Source of the DNA: Croceicoccus mobilis
GTDB taxonomy: Bacteria; Pseudomonadota; Alphaproteobacteria; Sphingomonadales; Sphingomonadaceae
NCBI RefSeq assembly: GCF_001661965.1
Contig: NZ_LYWZ01000022.1
Location: 744,001 to 808,000 of the forward strand
DNA: 64,000 nucleotides
Direction: 5' to 3'
Shown here: positions 36,816 through 45,575 of the stretch, one piece after another
Layout of the letters: each line of letters begins with the position of its first letter
How positions within the stretch are numbered: position 1 is the first letter of the stretch
Position numbers and translations under genes: made by a program
Notes under the pieces: generated by a model
Told to the model about the DNA's origin: nothing
The model's input: only the letters and a program-made list of their open reading frames with translations
Databases searched by the model: none

Positions 36816-36896
36816 CGTGTGAACACCGGCTTAAGGTGCCGGGGCTACAGGCTCAAGCCGGGTGGCTTGGATGTCCCGGAAGAAAGCGCATTCGCA

Positions 36897-38003
36897 TCAG
36901 GGGGCTTCGGTGTCGTCGCGGCCCTTTTTCTGTGCGGTCTCGACGATGCGTTCGGCCTCATGGTCCTGCGACAGGCCGATCTGCGCCAGAAACGCATCGC
37001 CGACCATGAAGCTGTCACCCATCCACAGCGGCACATCTGCCGCCTCGATCCTGCTGATGGCCTCCAGTTCTTCGGCCGAATGGGGATCGCCTGCCTTGCG
37101 GATGAAGATCGCGGCAATGCGCCCCGGCCGTTCGTGCGCGACATGGGAAAAGGCGACCAGATCGCCCTGCGTGTCATCGCCGATCATGGCGAAGCGCGTA
37201 TCGGCGAAAGTGTCGAGCAGGCGCTTGATCGCCCCCGTCTTGTGCGCGCCATGGCTGCCCGATCCGAAGGTTTCGCGATTGAGGCCCCAGTCGCGCAGTT
37301 CCAATGGTCCGACCGGCAGGCCCCGGCTTTCGAGGAAGGCGGTGAGATAGAAGAACAGGTTCCACGGCGAGGAGGACACATAAAAGAACGGATGATGCGT
37401 TGCAGGCAGGCGCATGCCGGGATCGGGATCATTGGCGGGCACGGGCCTGCCCCCTGCGAGCACGCCGTAAAGCAGATCGGTGCCCGGCACCTGCGTGCGT
37501 TCGGATGGCATCTGCGCCAGCAGGCGCCGCCAGTTCCGCAGCACCGATTTGATGCCGCCGGTAACGCCGGTTTCGATGATGGTGTCGTCGATGTCGGATA
37601 TGACCGCCAGATCGGCATCGCTGCCGGGCGCGAGCACGAAACCCTCGGCGCATTGGTCGCCGTTTTCGTTGCGCCAGCCAAAACGTACCGTTTCCCATGC
37701 GGTGACGGCAGGACGGGGCCAGTCGTCCAGCGCGATCTCGAAGAGGGCATAGCCTTCCTTGTCGGTCACCGTCTCATGGATGGAGGTGCTGCCATCGGGT
37801 GCGCGGATTTCCAGCGTGACGGCAAGGCCGGGCACCTCGCGCGAGGCGAAGTGCGAAAGGAGCGCGCGGATCTTCGCGAAATCGGAAGCATGGTCCCAGC
37901 GCGGCTGGCGCGCGCGCAGGGCGCGGGCGCCGATGCGCAGGCGCGTGGCGCTGCGATAGCCGAAAAAGGGGAATATGGCGGGCGGTGGTCCGAAGGGGAT
38001 CAT
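36897..38003 (-). CDS. App1-like phosphatase (DUF2183 / phosphatidate phosphatase family)
   Basis: 368 residues. VISDIDDTIIETGVTGG carries the HAD-type D-x-D-D-T of App1/DUF2183 proteins, and GDDTQGDLVAFSHVA and YVSSSPWNLFFYLTAFL fit the later HAD motifs. Yeast App1 dephosphorylates phosphatidate; the substrate of bacterial forms is not known. No membrane segment beyond a weak N-terminal hydrophobic patch. Confidence 0.9.
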   Translation of the reverse strand: MIPFGPPPAIFPFFGYRSATRLRIGARALRARQPRWDHASDFAKIRALLSHFASREVPGLAVTLEIRAPDGSTSIHETVTDKEGYALFEIALDDWPRPAVTAWETVRFGWRNENGDQCAEGFVLAPGSDADLAVISDIDDTIIETGVTGGIKSVLRNWRRLLAQMPSERTQVPGTDLLYGVLAGGRPVPANDPDPGMRLPATHHPFFYVSSSPWNLFFYLTAFLESRGLPVGPLELRDWGLNRETFGSGSHGAHKTGAIKRLLDTFADTRFAMIGDDTQGDLVAFSHVAHERPGRIAAIFIRKAGDPHSAEELEAISRIEAADVPLWMGDSFMVGDAFLAQIGLSQDHEAERIVETAQKKGRDDTEAP

Positions 38004-38064
38004 GACCGGCCAACGATGGAGCAGCGCAACGGGTCCGGCAAGGGCGCCGATACCCGAAGCCGGA

Positions 38065-38925
38065 TCAATCGATCTGGGGCAGCTTCATCCGGCGGGCAAG
38101 CCGTTCGACCAGCGCATTGTCGGGCGGAACCTCGCCCAGCAGCACGACATTGCCGGAACTGAGGCGGCGCGCCATCAGCAGGGTGAATTCGGGGCCGTCC
38201 TCGTCGAGGTCGTCGAAACCGACGGGCGACATGGCGCGCATGCGTGTCGCGGTCGGCTCGCTGATCTTGCCGCCCCAAGGAGTGGTATCGTCGCCGTCAT
38301 TGGCATGCTCAGCCTGCTCCATGTCGCGGGCAAGCTGCTGTGCGGTTTCCTCGTCGACCAGCTCTTTCCAGTTCAGCACGCCATAGACGTGGTCGATGGT
38401 CTGGCCGTTGGAGGAAAAGGGCAGCAATATGCCGCGATAGATCGAGAGCCGGCCCGGACCTGCGGCGAATTCCGCCTCGAACCCGATGGGGGCGCGATTG
38501 GCGATCAGCTCGCAATAATGGTCGGTGATGCGCGACAGCAGGCAATTGCCCGAAAGCTGCGACAGCGGCACCGGCCCTGCCGACAGGGTCGAGCCGCAAG
38601 CCTTTGAAAGCAGATCGCCCAGATGCACGATGCGCGGATCGTCCAGCCCTTCGGACAGGTCGAGCAGCACCGAATGCGGGCCGAAATCGGGATGCCCGCC
38701 GGGATCGAGGCGCGCAATCTCGGGGAAGTCGGCATCGCCCAAAAGGCCCGCCCAGAAATTATAGGCGCGCACCTGCATGCGGCGCTCGTCCTGCCCGATG
38801 GCGGGCGGGGGCGCGGTGCAAGCGTCTTCCTCTGCGAATTGTTCAAAGCCGGTCAGGTCCAGCGGATCGTCATGCCACTGGGCATCGGTGCCGGCCGTAT
38901 CGGAAAAGAAGCGCAGCGTATCCAC
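38065..38925 (-). CDS. PAS_5-like sensory domain protein of unknown function
   Basis: 286 residues from GTG 38925, preceded by GAAGGA; a TTG at 39015 would add 30 residues. The stretch RAYNFWAGLLGDADFPEIARLDP...FGPHSVLLDLSEGLDDPRIVHLGDLLSKACG, then LLSRITDHYCELIANRAPIGFEAEF and ILLPFSSNGQTIDHVYGVLNW, has the layout of PAS_5-type domains. A charged C-terminal part ends in LARRMKLPQID. No output domain is seen. Monocistronic or with the App1-like gene downstream (61-nt gap). Confidence 0.7.
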   Translation of the reverse strand: MDTLRFFSDTAGTDAQWHDDPLDLTGFEQFAEEDACTAPPPAIGQDERRMQVRAYNFWAGLLGDADFPEIARLDPGGHPDFGPHSVLLDLSEGLDDPRIVHLGDLLSKACGSTLSAGPVPLSQLSGNCLLSRITDHYCELIANRAPIGFEAEFAAGPGRLSIYRGILLPFSSNGQTIDHVYGVLNWKELVDEETAQQLARDMEQAEHANDGDDTTPWGGKISEPTATRMRAMSPVGFDDLDEDGPEFTLLMARRLSSGNVVLLGEVPPDNALVERLARRMKLPQID

Positions 38926-39051
38926 AGGCAGACCCCATCCTTCATCAGCCGAATCCGGGCCCGCACGATGCGATCCCTTCTGGGCCGTTCGACCTTCGCC
39001 GAAACAGGTAAACAATGGGTTAAATCGCCCGCCTGAAGAGTAGGTTCGCGC

Positions 39052-39930
39052 CTATTCGCGGGCCGCGATCGCTTCGGCCCGGGCGAGAAGGGCGAGCGCC
39101 TCGTCGCGGTGCAGTTCCTCGGCCATCTGGCCGCCCACCTTTACCACGGCTTTGCCTGCGTTTTCAGGTGCTTCAAAGGCCGCGACAATGGCGCGTGCCT
39201 CGGCAATGGCGTCATCGCTGGGGGCATAGACGCGATTGGTGATGGCGATCTGGCCGGGATGGATCAGCATCTTGCCGTCAAAGCCGTGCAGGCGGCCCTG
39301 GCGGCATTCGGCCTCCAGCCGGTCATCGTCGCCGATCGCGTTCAGCACCGAATCGATGGCGACCAGACCATGCGCGCGCGCTGCCATCACGCATTGCGAC
39401 AGCACGGCGGAGAAGGCCTCCCGGCCCGGCGTCTTCAGCATGCCGGTTTCCTTGGCCAGATCGTTTGCGCCCAGCACCAGCCCGGCAAGCGGCGTGCTTT
39501 CCGACGTCGCGGCAATGCGTTCCAATGCGAGCACGGATGCTGCCGTCTCGATCATCACCCACAGCGCGACATTGCCATGGAATCCGGCCTGCGCCATTTG
39601 CGATGCGATGCCGACGACTTCTTCTGCCGAGGAAACCTTTGGCACGAGGATCGCGTCGAGATCGCTATGCGCCAGCGCCCTGAGGTCTTCTGCACCCCAC
39701 TCACCATCGAGCGGATTGATGCGGACGACGCGATAGCGCGGCTCCAGCCCGCCTGCCGCCAGCGATTCGACGACCAGCGCGCGGGCATCGGTCTTCGCCT
39801 CTGCCGCCACGGCGTCTTCAAGGTCGATGATGATGCAATCTGCCGGAAGCGAGCGCGCCTTTTCCAGCGCGCGGGCATTTGACCCCGGCATGGACAGGGC
39901 GGAACGGACGATGGGATTGGGGTTGGGCAT
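39052..39930 (-). CDS. HpcH/HpaI aldolase-family CoA ester lyase (CitE/Mcl-like)
   Basis: 292 residues. RSALSMPGSNARALEKARSLPADCIIIDLEDAVAAEAK is the family start with the metal-binding acidic residues; VVRINPLDGEWGAEDL, LWVMIETAASVLALERIA, LVLGANDLAKETG and GFDGKMLIHPGQIAITNRVYAPS follow. It would cleave or form malyl-, citramalyl- or similar CoA esters. The exact substrate cannot be assigned. Precedes nothing obviously metabolic; the DUF2141 gene upstream ends 8 nt before it. Confidence 0.92.
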   Translation of the reverse strand: MPNPNPIVRSALSMPGSNARALEKARSLPADCIIIDLEDAVAAEAKTDARALVVESLAAGGLEPRYRVVRINPLDGEWGAEDLRALAHSDLDAILVPKVSSAEEVVGIASQMAQAGFHGNVALWVMIETAASVLALERIAATSESTPLAGLVLGANDLAKETGMLKTPGREAFSAVLSQCVMAARAHGLVAIDSVLNAIGDDDRLEAECRQGRLHGFDGKMLIHPGQIAITNRVYAPSDDAIAEARAIVAAFEAPENAGKAVVKVGGQMAEELHRDEALALLARAEAIAARE

Positions 39931-39938
39931 CGACTCTC

Positions 39939-40427
39939 TTACAGCATGTAGCGCATGCGGATCGACTGGCTGGTATCCGGCTGGTCCGCGGTAAAGGCGG
40001 CATCCTTGAAGGCCGGCGGCCCCATGCGCAAGCGCGCGTTGCGCGAAAAGCCGAAACCCTCGCGCGGGATCATCAGCGCCTTGTCGATCTTGCCATTGCC
40101 GTTTTCGTCATGAAGCAGTGCGATCGCGTATTGGCCGGCGGGCACGCCCCTGAATTCGAAATGCCCCGCATGATCGGCAGGGATGACCAGCGCGCGGCCA
40201 TTGCCTTTCTCGCAATCGGGAAAGGACGTGCGGGTGGGGGCGAGGCAGGCGAGGATCTGGCCTTTGCGCGACCTCAGATCCGTGACGCTGACCGAGATGT
40301 CGACCAGCCTCGCTGTGCTTGCGGCTACAGGGCCTGCGGTCGCGGTGGACGTGGCATCGTCGGCAGGTGCGGGCGCTGCCAGCGCAGCAAGGCTCAATAC
40401 GGCGGCCATTCGAATCACGTGCTTCAT
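39939..40427 (-). CDS. DUF2141 family secreted protein
   Basis: 162 residues with a Sec signal (LSLAALAAPAPA). The domain has ISVTDLRSRKGQILACLAP, FEFRGVPAGQYAIALLHDENGNGKIDKALMIPREGFGFSRNARLRMGPPAFKDAAF, the hallmark of DUF2141, an Ig-like beta fold with a DxNxNxxxD loop that may bind calcium. Role unknown. Its start abuts the stop of the upstream sterol-desaturase-family gene. Confidence 0.92.
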   Translation of the reverse strand: MKHVIRMAAVLSLAALAAPAPADDATSTATAGPVAASTARLVDISVSVTDLRSRKGQILACLAPTRTSFPDCEKGNGRALVIPADHAGHFEFRGVPAGQYAIALLHDENGNGKIDKALMIPREGFGFSRNARLRMGPPAFKDAAFTADQPDTSQSIRMRYML

Positions 40428-41195
40428 TTAGCTGCGCCCCCCCAGCGCGTCCCAACCCTCGGCCGCGAGACCATTGTCCGTACCGCAAAGCCGATCCCAG
40501 AAGCGAAAATATAGTCCGTAATTACAGCGATATCGTTCATGGTGAAGCTGGTGATGGCTGGCGGTGATCAACCAGCCCCCGATCCGCGAACGCACCAGCG
40601 CGCGCGGAAAGATTTCCCAGCCCATGTGATTGGTCACGCCCATCACCGTCATGATCGTAAGCACTAGCGCCAGCATGCCGACGTGGATCGGCACGAAAAA
40701 CACCAGCGCCGGGATCACGATGGCGCCGGTCAGCGCCTCTACCGGATGGAAGGCCATCGCGGCCCATGCGGTGGGCGGGCGGCTGGCGTGGTGGACGGCA
40801 TGCGCCAGCCTGAACACGCGCGGGCGGTGCATCCAGCGGTGGGTCCAGTAAAACCAGCTGTCATGTGCGAAGAGATAGAGCAGGAGCGAAACCGGCAGAT
40901 ACCACAGCGGATAGGCGCCGATGTCGTCATAGATGCGGGTCCAGCCATGCTGCTGCCAGCCCCATGCGACGATACCTGCGGGAATGCCGTAAATGGCGGC
41001 GGAAGCCAGCGACCAGATGATCTCGGTACGGATCTGCGGGGTGAGCCCGCGATAGAGGCCGGGGCGGGCCGAGCGCGTCGCCAGGGCAAAGCCACCGCTA
41101 GCGAGCAGGTAGCGGACCGCGACAATGGCGACCATCACCAGCGCGGAAATCCCGGCGGCGACCAGTCCGGTGGGGGAGACAGGTGGCAGACCCAT
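40428..41195 (-). CDS. Sterol desaturase / fatty acid hydroxylase family protein
   Basis: 255 residues, four or so membrane helices. Eight-histidine di-iron clusters are in place: HDSWFYWTHRWMHRPRVFRLAHAVHHASRPP and HHQLHHERYRCNYGLYFRFWDRLCGTD. Such enzymes hydroxylate or desaturate lipids or carotenoids in the membrane. Its stop is directly followed by the start of the DUF2141 gene, so the two and the CoA lyase may form one transcript. Confidence 0.92.
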   Translation of the reverse strand: MGLPPVSPTGLVAAGISALVMVAIVAVRYLLASGGFALATRSARPGLYRGLTPQIRTEIIWSLASAAIYGIPAGIVAWGWQQHGWTRIYDDIGAYPLWYLPVSLLLYLFAHDSWFYWTHRWMHRPRVFRLAHAVHHASRPPTAWAAMAFHPVEALTGAIVIPALVFFVPIHVGMLALVLTIMTVMGVTNHMGWEIFPRALVRSRIGGWLITASHHQLHHERYRCNYGLYFRFWDRLCGTDNGLAAEGWDALGGRS

Positions 41196-41299
41196 GGCCC
41201 GCTCATAAGCGCAAAGCGGATCTGATCATAGGGGAGGGCGCGTGATTTGCCCTCGGTATTTCCGGGATTCGGGGCGCTTCGGCGCGTCAGCTCAGCGCA

Positions 41300-41809
41300 T
41301 CAGGCGAATTCGCCTGCGCCCCATTGCGAACAGGCGCTGTCGATTTCCACCTGGCGGCGACGCATGGCGGCGCGGGCAAGCCGTTCGACCTGCGCCTTGC
41401 GCCGGGCGGGGGCGAGTTTCTGCAAAGGCGCGGGGCGCAGGATTTCCGCGTCATAGCCATCGGCCACGATCAGCCCGCAGCGATCGGGCATGAAACCCTC
41501 CGTCTCCATGCAGGCGCGATCAAGTTCGGGCGAGAGGCCCCAGAAGAACCGGTCGCAGAATTCGAGGTAGTCGGGCCATTTGGCATCGCCTAGCAGATCC
41601 GCCTTCGCGACCTTGATCTCGACGATGACGATCTGCCCCTTGGCATCGATCCCCATCAGATCGGCTCGGCGCCCGCCGGGCAGCGGCATTTCGGGAATGC
41701 ACCAGATGTCGTTGCGCGCGAACAGCCGGCAGATCCCGCGCGCGACATCGCTGGCGACAGGAGATGCCGGAGACACGGGCGCGAGCGGGGCAAGGGACGA
41801 ATCAGCCAT
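41300..41809 (-). CDS. mmcB: MmcB-family DNA repair protein
   Basis: 169 residues. GGRRADLMGIDAKGQIVIVEIKVAKADLLGDAKWPDYLEFCDRFFWGLS shows the PD-(D/E)XK core (D, then E-x-K), typical of MmcB, first studied in Caulobacter as an SOS-linked endonuclease acting with ImuABC-type mutasome. An Arg-rich helix ends the protein. No LexA box was recognised with confidence in the short upstream gap. Confidence 0.9.
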   Translation of the reverse strand: MADSSLAPLAPVSPASPVASDVARGICRLFARNDIWCIPEMPLPGGRRADLMGIDAKGQIVIVEIKVAKADLLGDAKWPDYLEFCDRFFWGLSPELDRACMETEGFMPDRCGLIVADGYDAEILRPAPLQKLAPARRKAQVERLARAAMRRRQVEIDSACSQWGAGEFA

Positions 41810-41879
41810 GCCTCGATGGTAGTGAACAGAAAGAGAACGGGCAAGCGCCCGCCCACTTCACAGGCTCAGCCTGTGGGTA

Positions 41880-42269
41880 TCAGTGGATGCGGCCGACCAA
41901 CCGGTCGCGCTCACGCTCGAACCGCTTGAGCAGGGCGCGTGCCGCGATCTTGCCGTCGGCGCCATGTTCGCGGGCCTGCAGCACGGCGAAGAGCCCGTTT
42001 TCCAGCATCGCGCACAGGTCGCCCAAAGTCTCCTCCATCGCCTTGTGGCCAGAGGCCGGCATGGTGGTGGGATAGAGTGCGGCATGGCGCTCGGTGCCCG
42101 GAACGCTGGCGCCTGTAAGCGCGGCCAGCGCGCCCGCAGCCTTGTGCATTGCGGCCCAGCGCGGGGCGAGCATGTCGCCAATTTGCTGCTCGCCGCCATC
42201 CGTGGCAACGGGTGCATGGGCTGCTTCGTCATAGGCGAAGTCGTGCGAGAAGTCGGGCATGGCGTTCAT
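41880..42269 (-). CDS. Hypothetical protein
   Basis: 129 residues, soluble and helical. Notable pieces are MLAPRWAAMHKAAGALAALTG, AMEETLGDLCAMLENGLFAVLQAREHGADGKIAARALLKRFERERDRLVGRIH. No signal, no cysteine cluster, no recognised family. Coding character is good (normal codon use, strong alternation), and the gene is divergent from the protease gene. Confidence 0.7.
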   Translation of the reverse strand: MNAMPDFSHDFAYDEAAHAPVATDGGEQQIGDMLAPRWAAMHKAAGALAALTGASVPGTERHAALYPTTMPASGHKAMEETLGDLCAMLENGLFAVLQAREHGADGKIAARALLKRFERERDRLVGRIH

Positions 42270-42589
42270 GCGAATCTGGATGCCAGCGAAACCGTTTATT
42301 TCCTCTTAAACCCACCCCCGCGCCAATCGGGAGTGTCTCGCAATGGGACAGGCTTTCGCTCGCGGAATAGTTCGAATTCGTAACTTTCGTAACCTTTTGA
42401 AGGCGTTGGCTGATCGCGAAAGGTGGTTAACACCAGTGTCAGCATTAAATATTTTGTTAGTCCATACAGGCACTTGCGCGTAGCCACCTGACCTGTAGTC
42501 TCCCTTCCCATCAGGGCCGCACACGAGGGAGAGGGCGAAAGCCTTCCCACGCCTTGCGTATGGCTCGGGACGCACGCGTGGAGGATATC
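42270..42589. other. Divergent intergenic region upstream of the M10 protease
   Basis: 320 bases, markedly AT-richer than the surroundings between about 42365 and 42470. Two copies of TTCGTAAC (42377-42384 and 42386-42393) are spaced 9 nt apart, i.e. nearly one helical turn, and could be an activator site. No gene is supported. A long minus-strand frame crossing it is an antisense shadow of the protease gene. Confidence 0.5.
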
Positions 42590-42592
42590 TTG
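42580..42592 (+). promoter_or_regulatory. Ribosome site supporting a TTG start for the protease
   Basis: GGAGG (42580-42584), a 5-nt spacer and TTG at 42590. The in-frame ATGs at 42554 and 42560 lack such a site. Confidence 0.65.
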
Positions 42593-44200
42593 GCTAAGAA
42601 GACAATGGAAATATACGGCGATCCGCTGGGTCACGATCATGGCGCGGAAATCGCGGCACAGATCGGCATCGGTGACGCCGTCAGCGATGCTGCGGGTGAG
42701 GATGACCCGCTTGATTTCAACCTCGACAATTATGCCGGTCTGGGTCTCACCTATCGCGGCAAGCCGATCTACGACCTTGATGGCGTGGTCGACCAGATCG
42801 ACACCGGTCGTGCGCAGAAGGTGACTGCCAATGGCGTGATCACCTACACTTTCCTCAAGGAAGATCACGACCTCATCGGTATCTACAACAACCCGAACTA
42901 CGGCTTTTCGGCGGGTTACGGCGTCTCGGCCTTTTCTGCTGAGCAGATGGAGGCGGCGCGCGCCTCGATCGACCTGTGGGACGATCTGCTCGACGTGACT
43001 TTCGTCGAGAAGAACGGCCTTGGCGCCGACATCCAGTTCGCCAATAGCTGGGACCCGGCGCAGGCCTACGCCTATTACCCGAGCGAGCAGGGTGGCTATA
43101 AATACCTGGGCGACGTTTTCGTGGCGGACCCCAAGACCTATTACGCCGATGACGGCAGCGTGCTGTTTCGCGGCAATTATTCGAACGGCGATCTCAGCCT
43201 TGGCGGCTATGGCGCGACGACCATCGTGCATGAGCTGGGCCATTCGCTCGGCCTGTCGCATCCGGGTAACTACAATTACGATCCCGACCTGCCGCTCAGC
43301 TATGAAAATTACGCCGAATATGCGCAGGATTCCGAGCAGTACACGATCATGTCGTACTGGGATGCGGCGCAGACCGGCGCCCGCATCGTTAACTGGGGCA
43401 CGTTCTTCTTCAACAACCCGCAGACGCCGCTGATGCACGACATCTATGTCGCACAGGAGAAATACGGCGCCGATCCGACCACCCGCACCGACGACACGAC
43501 CTATGGCTTCAACGCAACCGCGGGCAAGGACGTGTTCGACTTCTCAGTCAACGAACACCCCTATCTGTCGATCTATGATGCTGGCGGTATCGATACGCTC
43601 GACTTCTCGGGCTTCGAGGCTGGCTCGGTGATCAACCTCAATGACGGGGAATTCTCCTCGGCGGGGCAGGGCAACATCACCACCGCCGACACGGCAGAGG
43701 CGCTGCAGTCGCTCAATGACGCGGTCGAGGAAGCCTATGGCTTCGTCGATTTCTACGATCCCATTCCGCAGGCGACCATCGATGCCGTGATGGGCAGCTA
43801 TATGCAGCGCAACATGGTCGACATCTATTACGACTGGGGCCACGCAGGCGTTTACGCCACGCAGTACGAGAATATCTCGATCGCCTATGGCACCGAGATC
43901 GAGAATGCCATCGGCACCGAATATCGCGACCTCATCGTCGCCAACGAACTCGACAACGTGCTGACCGGCAATGGCGGCGCTGACGTGTTCATCTTCCAGG
44001 ACGGCGGCAATGACACGATCACCGATTTCGTTTCGGGCGACGACCTGATCGACCTGTCGGCGCTGGCGACGGCGGACACCACGCTGAACCTTGGCGAAGG
44101 CTTCCTTGAGGCCGACTTCGATGGTGACGGCAATGTCGACCTGACCATCACTTTCGACAATGGCGAGCAGCTCGTTGCCGCCGATGTCTATCTCGGCTGA
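42590..44200 (+). CDS. Serralysin-type M10 metalloprotease with RTX-like C-terminus
   Basis: 536 residues from TTG 42590. After a propeptide-like acidic N-terminus, the zinc motif is HELGHSLGLSHP (214-225) with the Met-turn IMSYW (253-257) carrying the tyrosine ligand, the pattern of serralysins. The C-terminal peptidase M10 domain is followed by a single LTGNGGADVFIFQDGGND RTX-like unit and DFDGDGNVDLTI, ending in an acidic, non-cleaved signal typical of type I secretion. There are far fewer RTX repeats than in classical serralysins. No Sec signal. The type I export genes lie convergent just downstream, so this is their probable substrate. Confidence 0.93.
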   Translation: MAKKTMEIYGDPLGHDHGAEIAAQIGIGDAVSDAAGEDDPLDFNLDNYAGLGLTYRGKPIYDLDGVVDQIDTGRAQKVTANGVITYTFLKEDHDLIGIYNNPNYGFSAGYGVSAFSAEQMEAARASIDLWDDLLDVTFVEKNGLGADIQFANSWDPAQAYAYYPSEQGGYKYLGDVFVADPKTYYADDGSVLFRGNYSNGDLSLGGYGATTIVHELGHSLGLSHPGNYNYDPDLPLSYENYAEYAQDSEQYTIMSYWDAAQTGARIVNWGTFFFNNPQTPLMHDIYVAQEKYGADPTTRTDDTTYGFNATAGKDVFDFSVNEHPYLSIYDAGGIDTLDFSGFEAGSVINLNDGEFSSAGQGNITTADTAEALQSLNDAVEEAYGFVDFYDPIPQATIDAVMGSYMQRNMVDIYYDWGHAGVYATQYENISIAYGTEIENAIGTEYRDLIVANELDNVLTGNGGADVFIFQDGGNDTITDFVSGDDLIDLSALATADTTLNLGEGFLEADFDGDGNVDLTITFDNGEQLVAADVYLG

Positions 44201-44223
44201 GGGACTGCAGCCTTAAAAACGAA

Positions 44224-44258
44224 GGGCCGCCGGAGCGATCCGGCGGCCCTTTTGTTTT
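44224..44258. terminator. Strong bidirectional intrinsic terminator
   Basis: Perfect 10-bp stem GGGCCGCCGG (44224-44233) with CCGGCGGCCC (44240-44249), 6-nt loop, then TTTTGTTTT on the plus strand. Read from the minus strand it is followed by TTCGTTTTT, so it can stop both the protease transcript and the convergent secretion operon. Confidence 0.92.
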
Positions 44259-44276
44259 GCGCCTCGGCTTGGCGGT

Positions 44277-45575
44277 CTATTCGGTAAAGGCCCGCTGTTT
44301 CAGCCGGGTGAATGGCCGCAGGATGTAGCTCAATACCGACCGCTTTTCCCCGATCAAAGCGACTTCCGCCGTCATGCCGGGCCCAATGCGCAGCTGCGTG
44401 CCATTGTCCTCGGTGATCGCCTCGGCGCTGGTGCGGACCTCGACATCATAGAAGGATTCGCCCGTGCGCTCGTCGATCTGGGCATCGGGGCTGATCGTCA
44501 CGACTTCGCCGTCCAGCCCGCCATAGACGGTGGGGTCATAGGCGGTGATGTTGACCTTCGCCTTCTGGCCCAGCGCGATCCAGCCGATATCCTTGGTCCG
44601 GATCTTCGCCTCGACCAGCAATACCTCGTCGGACGGCACGATCTCGACAATGGGCTCCCCCGGAGCGACAGACCCGCCGACGGTGGATTTCAGCACGCGA
44701 TTGACCCGGCCCGAAAGCGGAGCGCGCAAGGTCGTGCGATCCAGCCTGCCCTGAAGCGCGGGCTGCTGCTGGCGCTTGGCGGCAAGCTCACCGCGGGCAT
44801 TGGCCAGTTCCGCCGCTGCGCGTGAACGCCAGTCCTGCACCTGTTGCGAGAGGCTGGCGCGGGCTTCGGACACCGCAGCCTGTGCGCGGGTCACCCCGGC
44901 GCTGGCAGCAGACAGGTCAGACTGCGCCACGGCGGCGCGGCTTTCGGCCTGGATCAATGACAGGCGCGGCTCGATACCCTTTTCGACCAGCGGGCGGATC
45001 AGGTTCAATTCGTCTTGCGCGGCGCGGGCGTTTTCGCGGCGGGCGCTCTCAGCGGCCTGCGCCTCGGCCACGCTGCGTTCGGCCTGCGATACGCGGGCGC
45101 GGGCGGCATTGGTAAGGCTCGACAAATCCGACTGGCGGCTGGCGTAGAGCGAGCGTTCGATGGCGACCTGCTCCATCAGCGCGTCCGACCCCTCGGTCGG
45201 GAAATTGGGCGCGCGGCCCTGAACCTCGGCCTCAAGCCGGGCGATCTTGGCATCGAGCGCTGCCGTGCTGGCCTGCGCGGCGGACAGGGTGCTGCCGGTC
45301 TCCGTCGGGTCGAGCGCGACGAGCGCATCGCCTTCCTTCACCACTTCGCCGGGCTGGACGAGGATCTTTTCGATGATCCCGCCTTCAAGGTTCGACACCA
45401 CCTGCAATTGCGATGACGGCACCACGCGCCCTTGCCCGCGCACGGCCACGTCAAGCTGCGCGAACGCGGCCCACAGCAGAAACACGGCGACAAAGCCGCA
45501 CACGGCATAAAGCAGCCAGTTCGCAGCCTTGGCCGGGGGCAGTTCGGCCATGCGATCTTCCAGAAGAGCGGTCAT
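44277..45575 (-). CDS. HlyD-family type I secretion periplasmic adaptor
   Basis: 432 residues. One N-terminal membrane helix (about 20-40), QGRVVPSSQLQVVSNLEGGIIEKILVQPGEVVKEGDALVALDPTE as the lipoyl half, a long alpha-helical hairpin rich in Ala/Gln/Arg (about 95-270), and the second lipoyl and beta domains with LRAPLSGRVNRVLKSTVGGSVAPGEPIVEIVP. The membrane fusion part of the exporter. Overlaps the ABC gene by 4 nt. Confidence 0.95.
   Translation of the reverse strand: MTALLEDRMAELPPAKAANWLLYAVCGFVAVFLLWAAFAQLDVAVRGQGRVVPSSQLQVVSNLEGGIIEKILVQPGEVVKEGDALVALDPTETGSTLSAAQASTAALDAKIARLEAEVQGRAPNFPTEGSDALMEQVAIERSLYASRQSDLSSLTNAARARVSQAERSVAEAQAAESARRENARAAQDELNLIRPLVEKGIEPRLSLIQAESRAAVAQSDLSAASAGVTRAQAAVSEARASLSQQVQDWRSRAAAELANARGELAAKRQQQPALQGRLDRTTLRAPLSGRVNRVLKSTVGGSVAPGEPIVEIVPSDEVLLVEAKIRTKDIGWIALGQKAKVNITAYDPTVYGGLDGEVVTISPDAQIDERTGESFYDVEVRTSAEAITEDNGTQLRIGPGMTAEVALIGEKRSVLSYILRPFTRLKQRAFTE

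Noticed and set aside
42296-43438. Minus-strand 380-codon frame across the protease promoter and gene
   Set aside because: It is an antisense shadow of the M10 gene; no ribosome site and no recognisable domain.
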